39,779 nt of DNA from an uncultured Pelagibacteraceae bacterium (GCA_902600635.1 CACKKE010000005.1:1-39779); one strand, 5' to 3'; positions 27,887 to 37,153 are shown, counted from the stretch's first letter. The notes: a model not told the origin generated them from the letters alone. A program made the numbers and translations.

Positions 27887-28516
27887 TTATTTTTTCGACA
27901 ATTTTTTTGTCAATTTTGAAATATTTGAATCTTCTTTATAAATTTGTGCCATTGTTTTTGCAGTTTCATTTGGAGCATATTTAAATGCAATTTTTAATAT
28001 ATCCATCCAATTGGAATTATTTTTTTTTCTTATTTTTTCAATTTTTTGAATTAATTTTAAGTAATTAAATTTATTTAGTTCTTTTTTCATAAATATTTTA
28101 TCTTTTTCAATCTTATATATTTTATAATTCAATCCTCTAAATAATGATATAGAATTTTTATTGTATCTATTAACATTTGCATAAATAGATCTTATGTTTT
28201 TTTGAACCTCAATCTCAACATATCTTAACGCTAGTTTTGCTATTCCAAAATTTTGCCAATTTTTTAAAACTGCTATCGAGACAAAATTTTTAAATTCAAT
28301 TTTTTGAACTCTTACATATCCTACTTGTTTTTTTTTAACTGAAATAATGTATAAAAAAAAATCTTTTCTTAAATGATTTTGTTTAAACCATTTATAATGC
28401 TCTAAATATGGTATTTTTTTTTTATCAGTTGAAAATTTTCTTGAAATATTTTGATTTCTAACTTTTAGTATAAATTGAATATTTTTTTTTGTTGCTTTTT
28501 TAATTTTGATTATCAT
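27887..28516 (-). CDS. GNAT acetyltransferase (PseH-like) with C-terminal helical extension
   Basis: 'KATKKNIQFILKVRNQNISRKFSTDKKKIPYLEHYKWFKQNH', 'VGYVRVQ', 'VSIAVLKNWQNFGIAKLALRYVE'; about 50 aa tail 'KNNSNWMDILKIAFKYAPNETAKTMAQIYKEDSNISKL'. Confidence 0.75.
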   Translation of the reverse strand: MIIKIKKATKKNIQFILKVRNQNISRKFSTDKKKIPYLEHYKWFKQNHLRKDFFLYIISVKKKQVGYVRVQKIEFKNFVSIAVLKNWQNFGIAKLALRYVEIEVQKNIRSIYANVNRYNKNSISLFRGLNYKIYKIEKDKIFMKKELNKFNYLKLIQKIEKIRKKNNSNWMDILKIAFKYAPNETAKTMAQIYKEDSNISKLTKKLSKK

Positions 28517-28541
28517 AAATAGTTGTCTAATAATAATTCAA

Positions 28542-29579
28542 ATGTTCGATAAAAAAAATAATAAACCCTTTTTAATTGCAGAAATATCTTCCAATCATAA
28601 TGGAAAGATTAATAACGCAAAAAAACTGATAGATTTAGCTAAAATTTCAGGGGCAAACGCTGTAAAACTTCAAACATTTACTCCAGAAAAAATGTCTTTA
28701 AAAATAAAGTCTGATCTTTTTAAAATTAAAGAGGGTAATTGGAAAAATTATTATTTATATGAATTATATCAAAAAGCTCAAACACCATTAATTTGGCACA
28801 AAACTTTATTTGCTCATGCAAGAAAAAGAAAAATATTAATTTTTAGTACGCCTTTTGATGAAGACTCTGTTGATTTTTTAGAAAAAATAAATTGTCCTAT
28901 GTATAAAATTTCTTCATTTGAAATGACAGATATTCCACTTATTAAAAAAGTTGCATCAACAAAAAAACCGATGATTATATCTACAGGTCTATCAAATCTT
29001 AAAGAAATAGATTACACTTTTTCAATAGCAAAAAAATATGGAGCAAAAAAGATTGCATTACTTTATTGCGTAAGTAATTATCCAGCAAAAACATCAGATT
29101 TCAATCTAAATAACATTAGGATTCTGAAAGAGAGATACAAGTGTACAATAGGATTATCTGATCACTCAAATGATAACGAGATTGCACAAAATGCAATTTC
29201 TTGTGGCGCAGAGATCATTGAGAAGCATGTCGCATTAGAAAATCAGAAATCAGGCTTAGATTTAAATTTTTCAGCAAAAGGTTTAGAGTTAAAAGTTTTT
29301 AGAGAAAAAATTGATAAAGCGTACTCTTTACTTGGTAAAAAATTTTTTTATAGAACTAAGTCTGAATTAAAAAATATAAAATTCAGAAGATCTATATTTG
29401 CTAGAAAAGACATTGAAAAAAATGAAAAGTTTTGTTCAAAAAATATTGTCAGAGTACGTCCGGGTTTTGGGTTACCTCCTATTTACTATGAAAAACTTCT
29501 AAATAAAAAAAGTCCTTTTAAAATTAAGAAGGGACAACCTCTAAAAAATATTATTTTAAAAAAATTAAAGATAAAGTGA
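28542..29579 (+). CDS. pseI: Pseudaminic acid synthase (PseI, NeuB family)
   Basis: 'FLIAEISSNHNGKINNAKKLIDLAKISGANAVKLQTFTPEKM', 'YLYELYQKAQTPLIWH', 'FSTPFDEDSVDFLE', 'YKISSFEMTDIPLI', C-terminal SAF-like region; start trimmed to ATG 28542. Confidence 0.9.
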   Translation: MFDKKNNKPFLIAEISSNHNGKINNAKKLIDLAKISGANAVKLQTFTPEKMSLKIKSDLFKIKEGNWKNYYLYELYQKAQTPLIWHKTLFAHARKRKILIFSTPFDEDSVDFLEKINCPMYKISSFEMTDIPLIKKVASTKKPMIISTGLSNLKEIDYTFSIAKKYGAKKIALLYCVSNYPAKTSDFNLNNIRILKERYKCTIGLSDHSNDNEIAQNAISCGAEIIEKHVALENQKSGLDLNFSAKGLELKVFREKIDKAYSLLGKKFFYRTKSELKNIKFRRSIFARKDIEKNEKFCSKNIVRVRPGFGLPPIYYEKLLNKKSPFKIKKGQPLKNIILKKLKIK

Positions 29580-30760
29580 AAAAATTTTATAAAATAGACT
29601 ACGGAAAACAAAATATAATTTCATCTGATGTAGGAGCTGTTTCATCCTCTCTTAAACACCAGAATTTAACTAATGGTCAAATTATCAAAAAATTAGAATC
29701 AAAACTAAAAAAATATTTTTCCGTGAAAGATGCAATCGTTTGCAGTAGTGGGACTGCAGCAATTCATCTAGCCTTAATGTCGATTGATTTAAAAAAAAAC
29801 GATGTGGTAATAATGCCAGCTATAAATTTTATTTCCTCATATAATGTTTGTAAATTGATGGGGGCCAAAATTATTTTGGCTGATGTTGACAAATTCACAG
29901 GTCAAATCACTCCATCATCAATAGAAAAGATTTTAAAAAAAAAGAAATTAAAAAAAATAAAAGCAATAATTACAATGTATATGGGTGGTTTCCCAGAAAA
30001 TGTAAGAGATTTTTTTAAATTAAAAAAAAAATTGAATTGCTATCTAATCGAAGACTCTTGTCACGCATTTGGAGCAGAGATAAAACACTCATCTAAATCA
30101 TATAAAATTGGATCTTGTAAATTCAGTGATATATCAACTTTTTCAATGCACCCTGTAAAAACAATCACCTCAGGCGAAGGAGGAATTGTTACAGCAAATA
30201 ATAAAAATTTAACTAAAAAAATTAGATTATTACGTTCTCATGGTCTTTACAGATCTGAAAAATACTATTGGAAATACTATTCAAGATATGAGGGGCTAAA
30301 TTATAGACTTAGTGAAATTAATTGTGCTTTAGCGTTAAATCAGTTGTATAGAATAAATAAATTTATAAAAACTAGAAAAAGAATATTTAGGATTTATAAA
30401 AGAAAATTGTCAAAATATAATGATTATATTCAGTTTCCCCCTTATAATAATCAAATTAGCTCTTCTTACCATCTCAACATCGTGCATTTGAATTTTAATA
30501 ATATCAAAGGAAATAAAGATAATTTTATAAAGTATTTAAATAAACATAACATTTATCCTCAATATCACTACACGCCTATTTACAGACTAAAAAATATGAA
30601 AAGGTTTGGTATTCAAAATTACTCCGGATGTGAGAAATATTTTAATTCAGCAATTTCCTTGCCTATCTATGTAAATTTAAATGATAAAATGCTTTCATTT
30701 GTGATAAAAAAAATTATTAACTACTTAGATAAATTTAAAAAAAATAATGTTCAAAAATAA
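29576..30760 (+). CDS. pseC: DegT/DnrJ/EryC1/StrS aminotransferase (PseC-like)
   Basis: 'VKDAIVCSSGTAAIHLAL', 'LIEDSCHAFGAEIKH', 'DISTFSMHPVKTITSGEGGIVTAN' (PLP Lys), 'GLNYRLSEINCALALNQL'; GTG start overlaps the upstream stop. Confidence 0.9.
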   Translation: MKKFYKIDYGKQNIISSDVGAVSSSLKHQNLTNGQIIKKLESKLKKYFSVKDAIVCSSGTAAIHLALMSIDLKKNDVVIMPAINFISSYNVCKLMGAKIILADVDKFTGQITPSSIEKILKKKKLKKIKAIITMYMGGFPENVRDFFKLKKKLNCYLIEDSCHAFGAEIKHSSKSYKIGSCKFSDISTFSMHPVKTITSGEGGIVTANNKNLTKKIRLLRSHGLYRSEKYYWKYYSRYEGLNYRLSEINCALALNQLYRINKFIKTRKRIFRIYKRKLSKYNDYIQFPPYNNQISSSYHLNIVHLNFNNIKGNKDNFIKYLNKHNIYPQYHYTPIYRLKNMKRFGIQNYSGCEKYFNSAISLPIYVNLNDKMLSFVIKKIINYLDKFKKNNVQK

Positions 30761-31757
30761 AACAATATTAGTTACTGGTGGAACTGGTAGTTTTGGTAAG
30801 GCATTAATATCTAATATAATTTCTAAATACTCTAATTTTAAAAAGTTAATAGTATTTAGTAGAGACGAGTTGAAACAACATGAAATGCTTCAAAACAAAA
30901 TTTATCAACATAAAAATTTAAGAATGATCTTGGGTGATATTAGGGATTTCAGAAGTATTAAAAGAGCACTCCAGACCGTTGATATAATTATACACGCGGC
31001 AGCACTTAAACAAGTGCCTACAGCAGAATATAATCCATTTCAATTCATCCAAACAAATGTAATTGGTTCTCAAAATCTCATTGAGGCAGCATTAGACACT
31101 AATGTAAGTCAAGTCGTGGCATTGTCTACTGACAAAGCTTCATCTCCAATTAATTTATATGGTGCCACAAAATTATGCTTAGAAAAATTATTTGTTTCTG
31201 CGAACAATATAAAAGGAAAGAAGAAAATCAATTTTTCGGTTGTGCGATATGGTAATGTTATTGGAAGCAGAGGTTCAGTGATTCCTTTTTTTCTAAAAAG
31301 ATTTAAGAATGACAAAATATTAACTGTCACAGATCCAAAAATGACAAGATTTAACATTAATCTAAATCAAGCTGTCAACTTGGTTTATAATTCACTTAAA
31401 TATAGTAATTCTGGGGAAATTTTTGTGCCGAAAATTCCAAGTTTTAAAATTACAGATTTAGTCAAAGCAATAACAAATAATAATAAATTTAAAATTGTTG
31501 GCATCAGACCTGGTGAAAAATTACATGAGGAGCTTGTAAGTATTTATGAAGGATATTCAACTGTTGAGTTTAAAGATTACTATGCAATTCTTCCGTCGAA
31601 CAATAAAAACGAAATAAATGCTTATTGTAAAAAAACTAAAGCCAAAAAAGTTGGAAATAATTTTTGTTACACAAGCGATAAGAATCCAGATTTTTTAAAT
31701 GTAAATGATCTAAAAAAGATAATCAAAAAAGAATTGCCAAATATGACTGATGCTTAA
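30747..31757 (+). CDS. pseB: UDP-N-acetylglucosamine 4,6-dehydratase (inverting), PseB-like
   Basis: 'ILVTGGTGSFGKALI', 'FSRDELKQHEM', 'GDIRDFRSIKRAL', 'HAAALKQVPTAEYNPFQFIQTNVIGSQNLIEAA', 'VRYGNVIGSRGSVIPFF'. Confidence 0.95.
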   Translation: MFKNKTILVTGGTGSFGKALISNIISKYSNFKKLIVFSRDELKQHEMLQNKIYQHKNLRMILGDIRDFRSIKRALQTVDIIIHAAALKQVPTAEYNPFQFIQTNVIGSQNLIEAALDTNVSQVVALSTDKASSPINLYGATKLCLEKLFVSANNIKGKKKINFSVVRYGNVIGSRGSVIPFFLKRFKNDKILTVTDPKMTRFNINLNQAVNLVYNSLKYSNSGEIFVPKIPSFKITDLVKAITNNNKFKIVGIRPGEKLHEELVSIYEGYSTVEFKDYYAILPSNNKNEINAYCKKTKAKKVGNNFCYTSDKNPDFLNVNDLKKIIKKELPNMTDA

Positions 31758-32652
31758 TCAAGCTTATAAAAGAGGATTAATTTTAGGTGCAGCTTCTTTT
31801 AAATCTAATTACGGGCTAGATAAAAAATACAGTCTCAAAAAGAGAGAGTTAATAAAAGTTTTTAATTTCTGTTTAAAAGAGAAAATTGTATACATAGATA
31901 CTTCTAATGATTACAGACTTACTAATTTTTTCAATTATAACAAATCAATTAAAAAATTTAAGATAATACTAAAAATCAACTTTAACTTTCTAGAAAAAAA
32001 AACTCTTAGACAGTTAAAAAATGAAATCTTTTTGTTAGTGCACAATTTTTTATCAAAAAATAAAATAAAAAAATTGCATTGTGTGATGTTACATTCTGAA
32101 AATACAATGATTTCAAAAAACAAAATAAAAATCTATGAAGTTCTTAAATCATTAAAAAAAGCAAAATTGACAAACAAAATAGGGATTTCTAGTTATGACC
32201 TAAAAAAAACAATAAATATTATAAAGAAATTTGATTTTGATATTTTACAATTTCCTTATAACTTATTTGATCAAAGGATTAATAATAAATCTGTTTTAAA
32301 AATATTGAGAAAAAAAAATATTGAATTACATATTCGATCAATTTTTTTACAAGGAATTTTTTTTATTAAATTTGAAAAATTACCTTATTTCTTTTACAAA
32401 TGGAAAAATCACTTTAATTACTTAAAAAAATTTTTAGTAAAAAAAAATGTTAATATTTTAAATTTATGTTTGAGTCATGCTTTTAATCTAGGGTATCATA
32501 ACAAAAAAATAATAATTGGAATTAAGTCTTTTAAACATTTAAATGAAATAGTTAATTCAAAAATAATTAGAGATGTTGTTTTTCCAAAAACAAAAGCGTC
32601 TAAAGAAAGAAATTTGATAATACCTTATTTATGGAAAATAAAAAGAAGATAA
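31750..32652 (+). CDS. Aldo/keto reductase
   Basis: 'GLILGAASF..NYGLD', 'YIDTSNDY', 'FKIILKINF', 'HCVMLHSE', 'IGISSYDL', 'ILQFPYNLFDQR'; apparent D/Y/K/H tetrad. Confidence 0.82.
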   Translation: MLNQAYKRGLILGAASFKSNYGLDKKYSLKKRELIKVFNFCLKEKIVYIDTSNDYRLTNFFNYNKSIKKFKIILKINFNFLEKKTLRQLKNEIFLLVHNFLSKNKIKKLHCVMLHSENTMISKNKIKIYEVLKSLKKAKLTNKIGISSYDLKKTINIIKKFDFDILQFPYNLFDQRINNKSVLKILRKKNIELHIRSIFLQGIFFIKFEKLPYFFYKWKNHFNYLKKFLVKKNVNILNLCLSHAFNLGYHNKKIIIGIKSFKHLNEIVNSKIIRDVVFPKTKASKERNLIIPYLWKIKRR

Positions 32653-34670
32653 TAGCTTTTATTCAAGCAAGAGCGGAGTCGGAGAGATTTCCTAATAAAA
32701 TATTTTATAAAATTAATAATTTAACTTTAATTGAGATACTTCTTAAAAGAGTAAAAAAATCAAAATATTTGAAAAAAATAGTAATCCTAACTTATAAAAG
32801 TAAAAAAAATAAAAAATTACTCTCAATAGCTAAAAGAAATAATTGTGAAGTTTTTTTTGGAGATGAGAATAATGTTTTAAAAAGATTTTATACTGCGTCT
32901 AAAAGATTTTCAAAATTTAATCAAATTTTAAGAATTACAGGTGATTGTACTTTAAGTGATCCAGAAATAATTGATGAGGTAATATATAATCACTACAAAA
33001 CAAACTCTGATTTTACATCAAATGTTAATCCTGCAACCTTTCCTGATGGTTTTGATGTTGAAATATTCAAAAAAAAGTTACTAGTCGAGACCTATAAAAA
33101 GAGCAAATCTAAATTTGACAAAGAACACGTTACACCATTAATGAGGAAAAATAATAAGATAAAGATATCTAATTATTCACAAAAAAATGATTTTTCAAAA
33201 TATAAAATTTCAGTAGATGAATTTGATGATTACAAAAAAATAAAATATTTAATAAAAAATAATAAAAATGATATATTTGTAAATAAACTTAAAATAATGA
33301 ATTTTTTAAAAAAAAATAAAAATAAATTTAAAAGTCATTTTGACTATAATTTAGGCTCAAGATTATCAAAAGGTCAAAAAATGTGGATTAAATCTCAAAA
33401 GATAATTGCAGGTGGAAATATGTTCTTTTCTAAAAATCCTGACAATTATCTCCCAAAACTATGGCCATCTTATTTTTCAAAATCAAAAAAATGTTTTTTG
33501 TGGGACCTTTCTAATAAAAAATATACCGATATGTGTCTTATGGGTGTTGGTACAAATATATTAGGTTATGCTAACCAGAGAGTTGATAAAAAAGTTTTAG
33601 ATACAATAAACAAAGGAAATATGACAACCTTGAATTGTCCTGAAGAAGTTGAGTTTTCTGAAAAATTATTATCCATAAATCCTTGGTCTGACAAAGTTAA
33701 ACTTGCAAGAACTGGGGGTGAACTAAATTCAATAGCAATTAGATTGGCCAGGGCAGCAACAAATAAAACTAAAATTGCGATTTGTGGATATCATGGATGG
33801 CATGACTGGTATCTCGCAGCAAATTTAAAAAATGAAAATAATTTAAATAATCACCTTTTCAAAGGTCTTAAAGCTAAAGGAATCCCTAGGGAGCTGAAAA
33901 ATACAATTTTTACTTTTGAGAATAATAATTTTAAGCAAATACAAAATCTTACTCAAAAATATGATCTTGCAGCAATAAAATTAGAGGTAACAAGAAATAA
34001 TGATACAGATATTAAATTTGTAAAAAAATTAAGAAAACTTGCTACTGAAAAAAAAATAATTTTAATTTTTGATGAATGTACTTCGGGATTTAGAGAAACA
34101 TTTGGAGGAATACATAAAAAGTTCGGTGTAAATCCAGATTTAGCTTTATTTGGAAAATCTATAGGAAATGGATATCCAATCACCGCTCTTGTTGGTAAAG
34201 ATAGTATAATGGAACACTGTAAAGACACATTTATAAGTAGCACTTTTTGGTCTGATAGAATTGGACCAACTGCAGGACTGGCCACATTACATGAAATGGA
34301 AAGATTAAAAAGTTGGAATAGAATATCTGCTATAGGTAATAAGATAAAAAGAAATTGGAAGAAAATTGCTTATAATCATAAATTAGATATTTCAATTCAA
34401 GGAATTTCATCACTACCAAATTTTTATTTCAAAAATAGAAATAACCTTATTTATAAAACATTCATAACTCAAGAGATGTTAAAGAAAAACATTCTTTCCA
34501 CAATGGCAATTTATGTTTGTATAGATCATTCGGATAGCCTTCTTAAAAGATATTTTGATAGCCTTAATGATATATTTTATAAAATAAGTAAAAAAAATTC
34601 TGACAATGAATTGATCGATTCTTTAGATCAAATTGTTCTAGATGATTTCAAAAGGAGAAAAGTACTCTAA
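32631..34670 (+). CDS. SpsF/PseF-type cytidylyltransferase fused to class-III (GSA-aminomutase-like) aminotransferase
   Basis: N-terminal 'IIAFIQARAESERFPNKIFYKI', 'LRITGDCTLSDPEIID', 'FDKEHVTPLMRK'; C-terminal 'WDLSNKKYTDMCLMGVGTNILGY', 'ICGYHGWHDWY', 'LIFDECTSGFRETFGGIHKKFGVNPDLALFGKSIGNGYPITALVG'. Confidence 0.92.
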   Translation: MENKKKIIAFIQARAESERFPNKIFYKINNLTLIEILLKRVKKSKYLKKIVILTYKSKKNKKLLSIAKRNNCEVFFGDENNVLKRFYTASKRFSKFNQILRITGDCTLSDPEIIDEVIYNHYKTNSDFTSNVNPATFPDGFDVEIFKKKLLVETYKKSKSKFDKEHVTPLMRKNNKIKISNYSQKNDFSKYKISVDEFDDYKKIKYLIKNNKNDIFVNKLKIMNFLKKNKNKFKSHFDYNLGSRLSKGQKMWIKSQKIIAGGNMFFSKNPDNYLPKLWPSYFSKSKKCFLWDLSNKKYTDMCLMGVGTNILGYANQRVDKKVLDTINKGNMTTLNCPEEVEFSEKLLSINPWSDKVKLARTGGELNSIAIRLARAATNKTKIAICGYHGWHDWYLAANLKNENNLNNHLFKGLKAKGIPRELKNTIFTFENNNFKQIQNLTQKYDLAAIKLEVTRNNDTDIKFVKKLRKLATEKKIILIFDECTSGFRETFGGIHKKFGVNPDLALFGKSIGNGYPITALVGKDSIMEHCKDTFISSTFWSDRIGPTAGLATLHEMERLKSWNRISAIGNKIKRNWKKIAYNHKLDISIQGISSLPNFYFKNRNNLIYKTFITQEMLKKNILSTMAIYVCIDHSDSLLKRYFDSLNDIFYKISKKNSDNELIDSLDQIVLDDFKRRKVL

Positions 34671-34674
34671 AATA

Positions 34675-35859
34675 TTAGATAATACTAAATAATTTATCTA
34701 TTTGAAAAATTATCTCTTTATAACCATAATTGTTTTTTCCTAAATTATGTCTGGATTTAATAAAATAAGAATAGTTTTTTTTATTTTTTTTAAAATTTTG
34801 TAATAGTTTTTTTTTTGTCAAATTTTTATAGTTTTCAATATCATATTCACATAATTTTAGAGATTTACTATAGACATTATTAGGATAGTCATTGAAGGGT
34901 GAAATTAAAGAAATTATATTTTTATTCAAAATTACTGCATCAATAATAGAACTTGAGCCAAAGTCTGTTACTAAAAATGAGTTCTGGATTAGTTTTCTTG
35001 TCTTATACTTTACCACTTTAAATTTTTTAAACTTTTTTTGAGTAAGTTTTAAATCATATTTCGGATGAATTGATATAATAACTTTTTTTTTAAAGATTTT
35101 TTGTAAATTATATAAAAAATTATTTAGATGGTAATAATGTTTGGTAATTATTTCCTTTTTATACTTTCTACTAGTATCAATTTTATGTTTATAATTAATA
35201 TCAATATCGAGATGAGTAATATATTTTTGACTTAATTTAATTTTTTTCTCATTATATTCATCAGAAAATTTACTATTAATAGGAATGATTTTTTTAGTGT
35301 GAAATAAGTTGTTCGTGTAACAAAAATTTTTTATCATTGAATTTTTGATAGATTCTAACAATGATTTATTTGATAAAAATCTAATATCTATTTTGGGTAT
35401 TAAATTTAAAAATGATAAAAATGAAATTAATAAAGGACATAATTTATTATTCATTATGATTAATAAATAGCTCAAATTATATTTATCTTTTAAATTTGAC
35501 CATGTACCCTGAATTTGACCAACATTACTGATGATTATTTGCTTAGCTTTCACTTTATTTAAAAGAAAATAAATTTTTAAATAATTAAAATGTTTTGGTA
35601 TTACATTAATTATAATAGTTTTTTTATTGTTAAAATAATTAATAAATTCTCTTTCAGAACTTGGCCATTTTATTTTATATCTTCTAAGTTTTTTTTTAAT
35701 TTCGGGTGAAATTAAAGATTGGTTTTTTTTATTGAACTGGCAATTAACAAATGTAATTTCTTTATAATAATCTAACAATTTGTTGTAGGTATATTCGTTG
35801 GTGATAAAATTTGTATTTATATTTTCAAAATCTATAATTACAAAAATTTGTTTTTTCAT
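34675..35859 (-). CDS. GT-B-like protein of unknown specificity (candidate glycosyltransferase)
   Basis: 'KKVIISIHPKYDL', 'SFLVTDFGSSSIIDAVILNKNIISLISPFNDYPN' resemble nucleotide-sugar or CDP-glycerol transferase C-domains. Confidence 0.4.
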   Translation of the reverse strand: MKKQIFVIIDFENINTNFITNEYTYNKLLDYYKEITFVNCQFNKKNQSLISPEIKKKLRRYKIKWPSSEREFINYFNNKKTIIINVIPKHFNYLKIYFLLNKVKAKQIIISNVGQIQGTWSNLKDKYNLSYLLIIMNNKLCPLLISFLSFLNLIPKIDIRFLSNKSLLESIKNSMIKNFCYTNNLFHTKKIIPINSKFSDEYNEKKIKLSQKYITHLDIDINYKHKIDTSRKYKKEIITKHYYHLNNFLYNLQKIFKKKVIISIHPKYDLKLTQKKFKKFKVVKYKTRKLIQNSFLVTDFGSSSIIDAVILNKNIISLISPFNDYPNNVYSKSLKLCEYDIENYKNLTKKKLLQNFKKNKKNYSYFIKSRHNLGKNNYGYKEIIFQIDKLFSII

Positions 35860-35866
35860 TTAAGAA

Positions 35867-37153
35867 TTAAATAAATTTAGTTCTTATTATTTTTTTTTCT
35901 TTTAATAATTTTAACGATTTTATCACTTCGAATAAAGACTTATCAATTCTAAGTGCAATTTCAAAAATATTTTTCTTTCCGTCTGAAAACGCAATTAGAT
36001 CTCTAATAGTTTTTAAATTTTTCTTAAATTCTTTATTGCTCCCTGGATTATAAAATGAAATTGTCGGATATAAATTATATTTAGATAAAAAAGGTTCGCA
36101 AACAAATCTATTTTCTGGAATTATACCATTCTCAAATGCTTGTATAATTGATTTGAAAATACTTAATGATTCTTCCATCCCTTTTTGGGTAACTAAATTT
36201 AAATCATCTTTATTAGTATGGTACTCTTTAAAAGTCCCAAATTTCGATTTACAAAATGTTGAAAAGGGTAAATCAATATTTGGAAAACAATATTGTTTCT
36301 CATCTGATCCCCTGTCAAGGAAATTATAAAATTTTGCATTTTTAAATTTATATATTGATGATTTGATTGCTTTATCTGATAGATTGTCACCACTCGGACT
36401 AGAAATATGACTGTAAAATTTTTCATCTCCAACACAAGATAAATTAAAGCCACATATAACCTTTTTTTTTAAATAATTTTTAAATTTTGAAAGATAAGCT
36501 ATAGAACCAATTGTTTCAGGGGCGAGTAAAAACCTGTAGGTATAATAATTGTTTTTAAAATTTTTTTTTAGATAATCTAAAATTTCCAATGTCAGAACTG
36601 GACCAGACAATTCATTATTTGCCATGGATGGATGACATACATAAGAGCTGAACATGATTTCTTTATTTGATTTACCCTTGATTACGGCATGCGCCATTTC
36701 CATAAAACCCTTTTTAAAAGAGGATTTTATAACGACCCTGTAATTTCCTTTTGGTAATTTTTTTTTTTCATTTTCAGACATACAAAAACCCCAATCTTTT
36801 TTATAATAGGAAGTTACGTAAGGAACTGATTTTTTATAATTTGAGTTTGTGTAAATCTTTTTTTTTAGATTATAAAGACTCATAACTTTATTCATTTTTT
36901 TTGAATAACTTACAATATGAAGATTGTCTTTTTTAAACTCAGCGTATTTTTTTTTCGTTTTAAGGTGCTGAATATATGAGTCTTTAATTTCCCATTCATG
37001 GGGGATTTTCCAATCAAACACTTTTTGATTTGTTTTAAATTTTAATCTTTTGAAATTGCTATTACTTTTTTCAAAAAAGTTTAATGTTTTTCTGGTACCT
37101 GATCCAGCTAAGGTTCTGTAAATAGGTAGTAAATATTTTATTTTTTTTATCAT
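35867..37153 (-). CDS. DUF4910/DUF2172-type M28-like peptidase homologue with C-terminal winged helix
   Basis: 'LPIYRTLAGSGTRKTLNFF', 'EWEIKDSYI', 'MFSSYVCHPSMANNELSGPVLTLEILDYL', 'YRFLLAPETIGSIAYLS', 'DRGSDEKQYCFPNIDLP', 'YHTNKDDLNLV'; C-terminal 'IFEIALRIDKSLFEVIKSLKLLKEKKIIR'. Confidence 0.8.
   Translation of the reverse strand: MIKKIKYLLPIYRTLAGSGTRKTLNFFEKSNSNFKRLKFKTNQKVFDWKIPHEWEIKDSYIQHLKTKKKYAEFKKDNLHIVSYSKKMNKVMSLYNLKKKIYTNSNYKKSVPYVTSYYKKDWGFCMSENEKKKLPKGNYRVVIKSSFKKGFMEMAHAVIKGKSNKEIMFSSYVCHPSMANNELSGPVLTLEILDYLKKNFKNNYYTYRFLLAPETIGSIAYLSKFKNYLKKKVICGFNLSCVGDEKFYSHISSPSGDNLSDKAIKSSIYKFKNAKFYNFLDRGSDEKQYCFPNIDLPFSTFCKSKFGTFKEYHTNKDDLNLVTQKGMEESLSIFKSIIQAFENGIIPENRFVCEPFLSKYNLYPTISFYNPGSNKEFKKNLKTIRDLIAFSDGKKNIFEIALRIDKSLFEVIKSLKLLKEKKIIRTKFI

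Noticed and set aside
33953-34285. 110-aa minus-strand ORF inside the aminotransferase fusion
   Set aside because: Antisense to conserved PLP motifs; no recognisable domain.
36199-36453. 84-aa same-strand alternative-frame ORF in the DUF4910 gene
   Set aside because: Out of frame within a CDS with clear conserved motifs; looks like a frame shadow.
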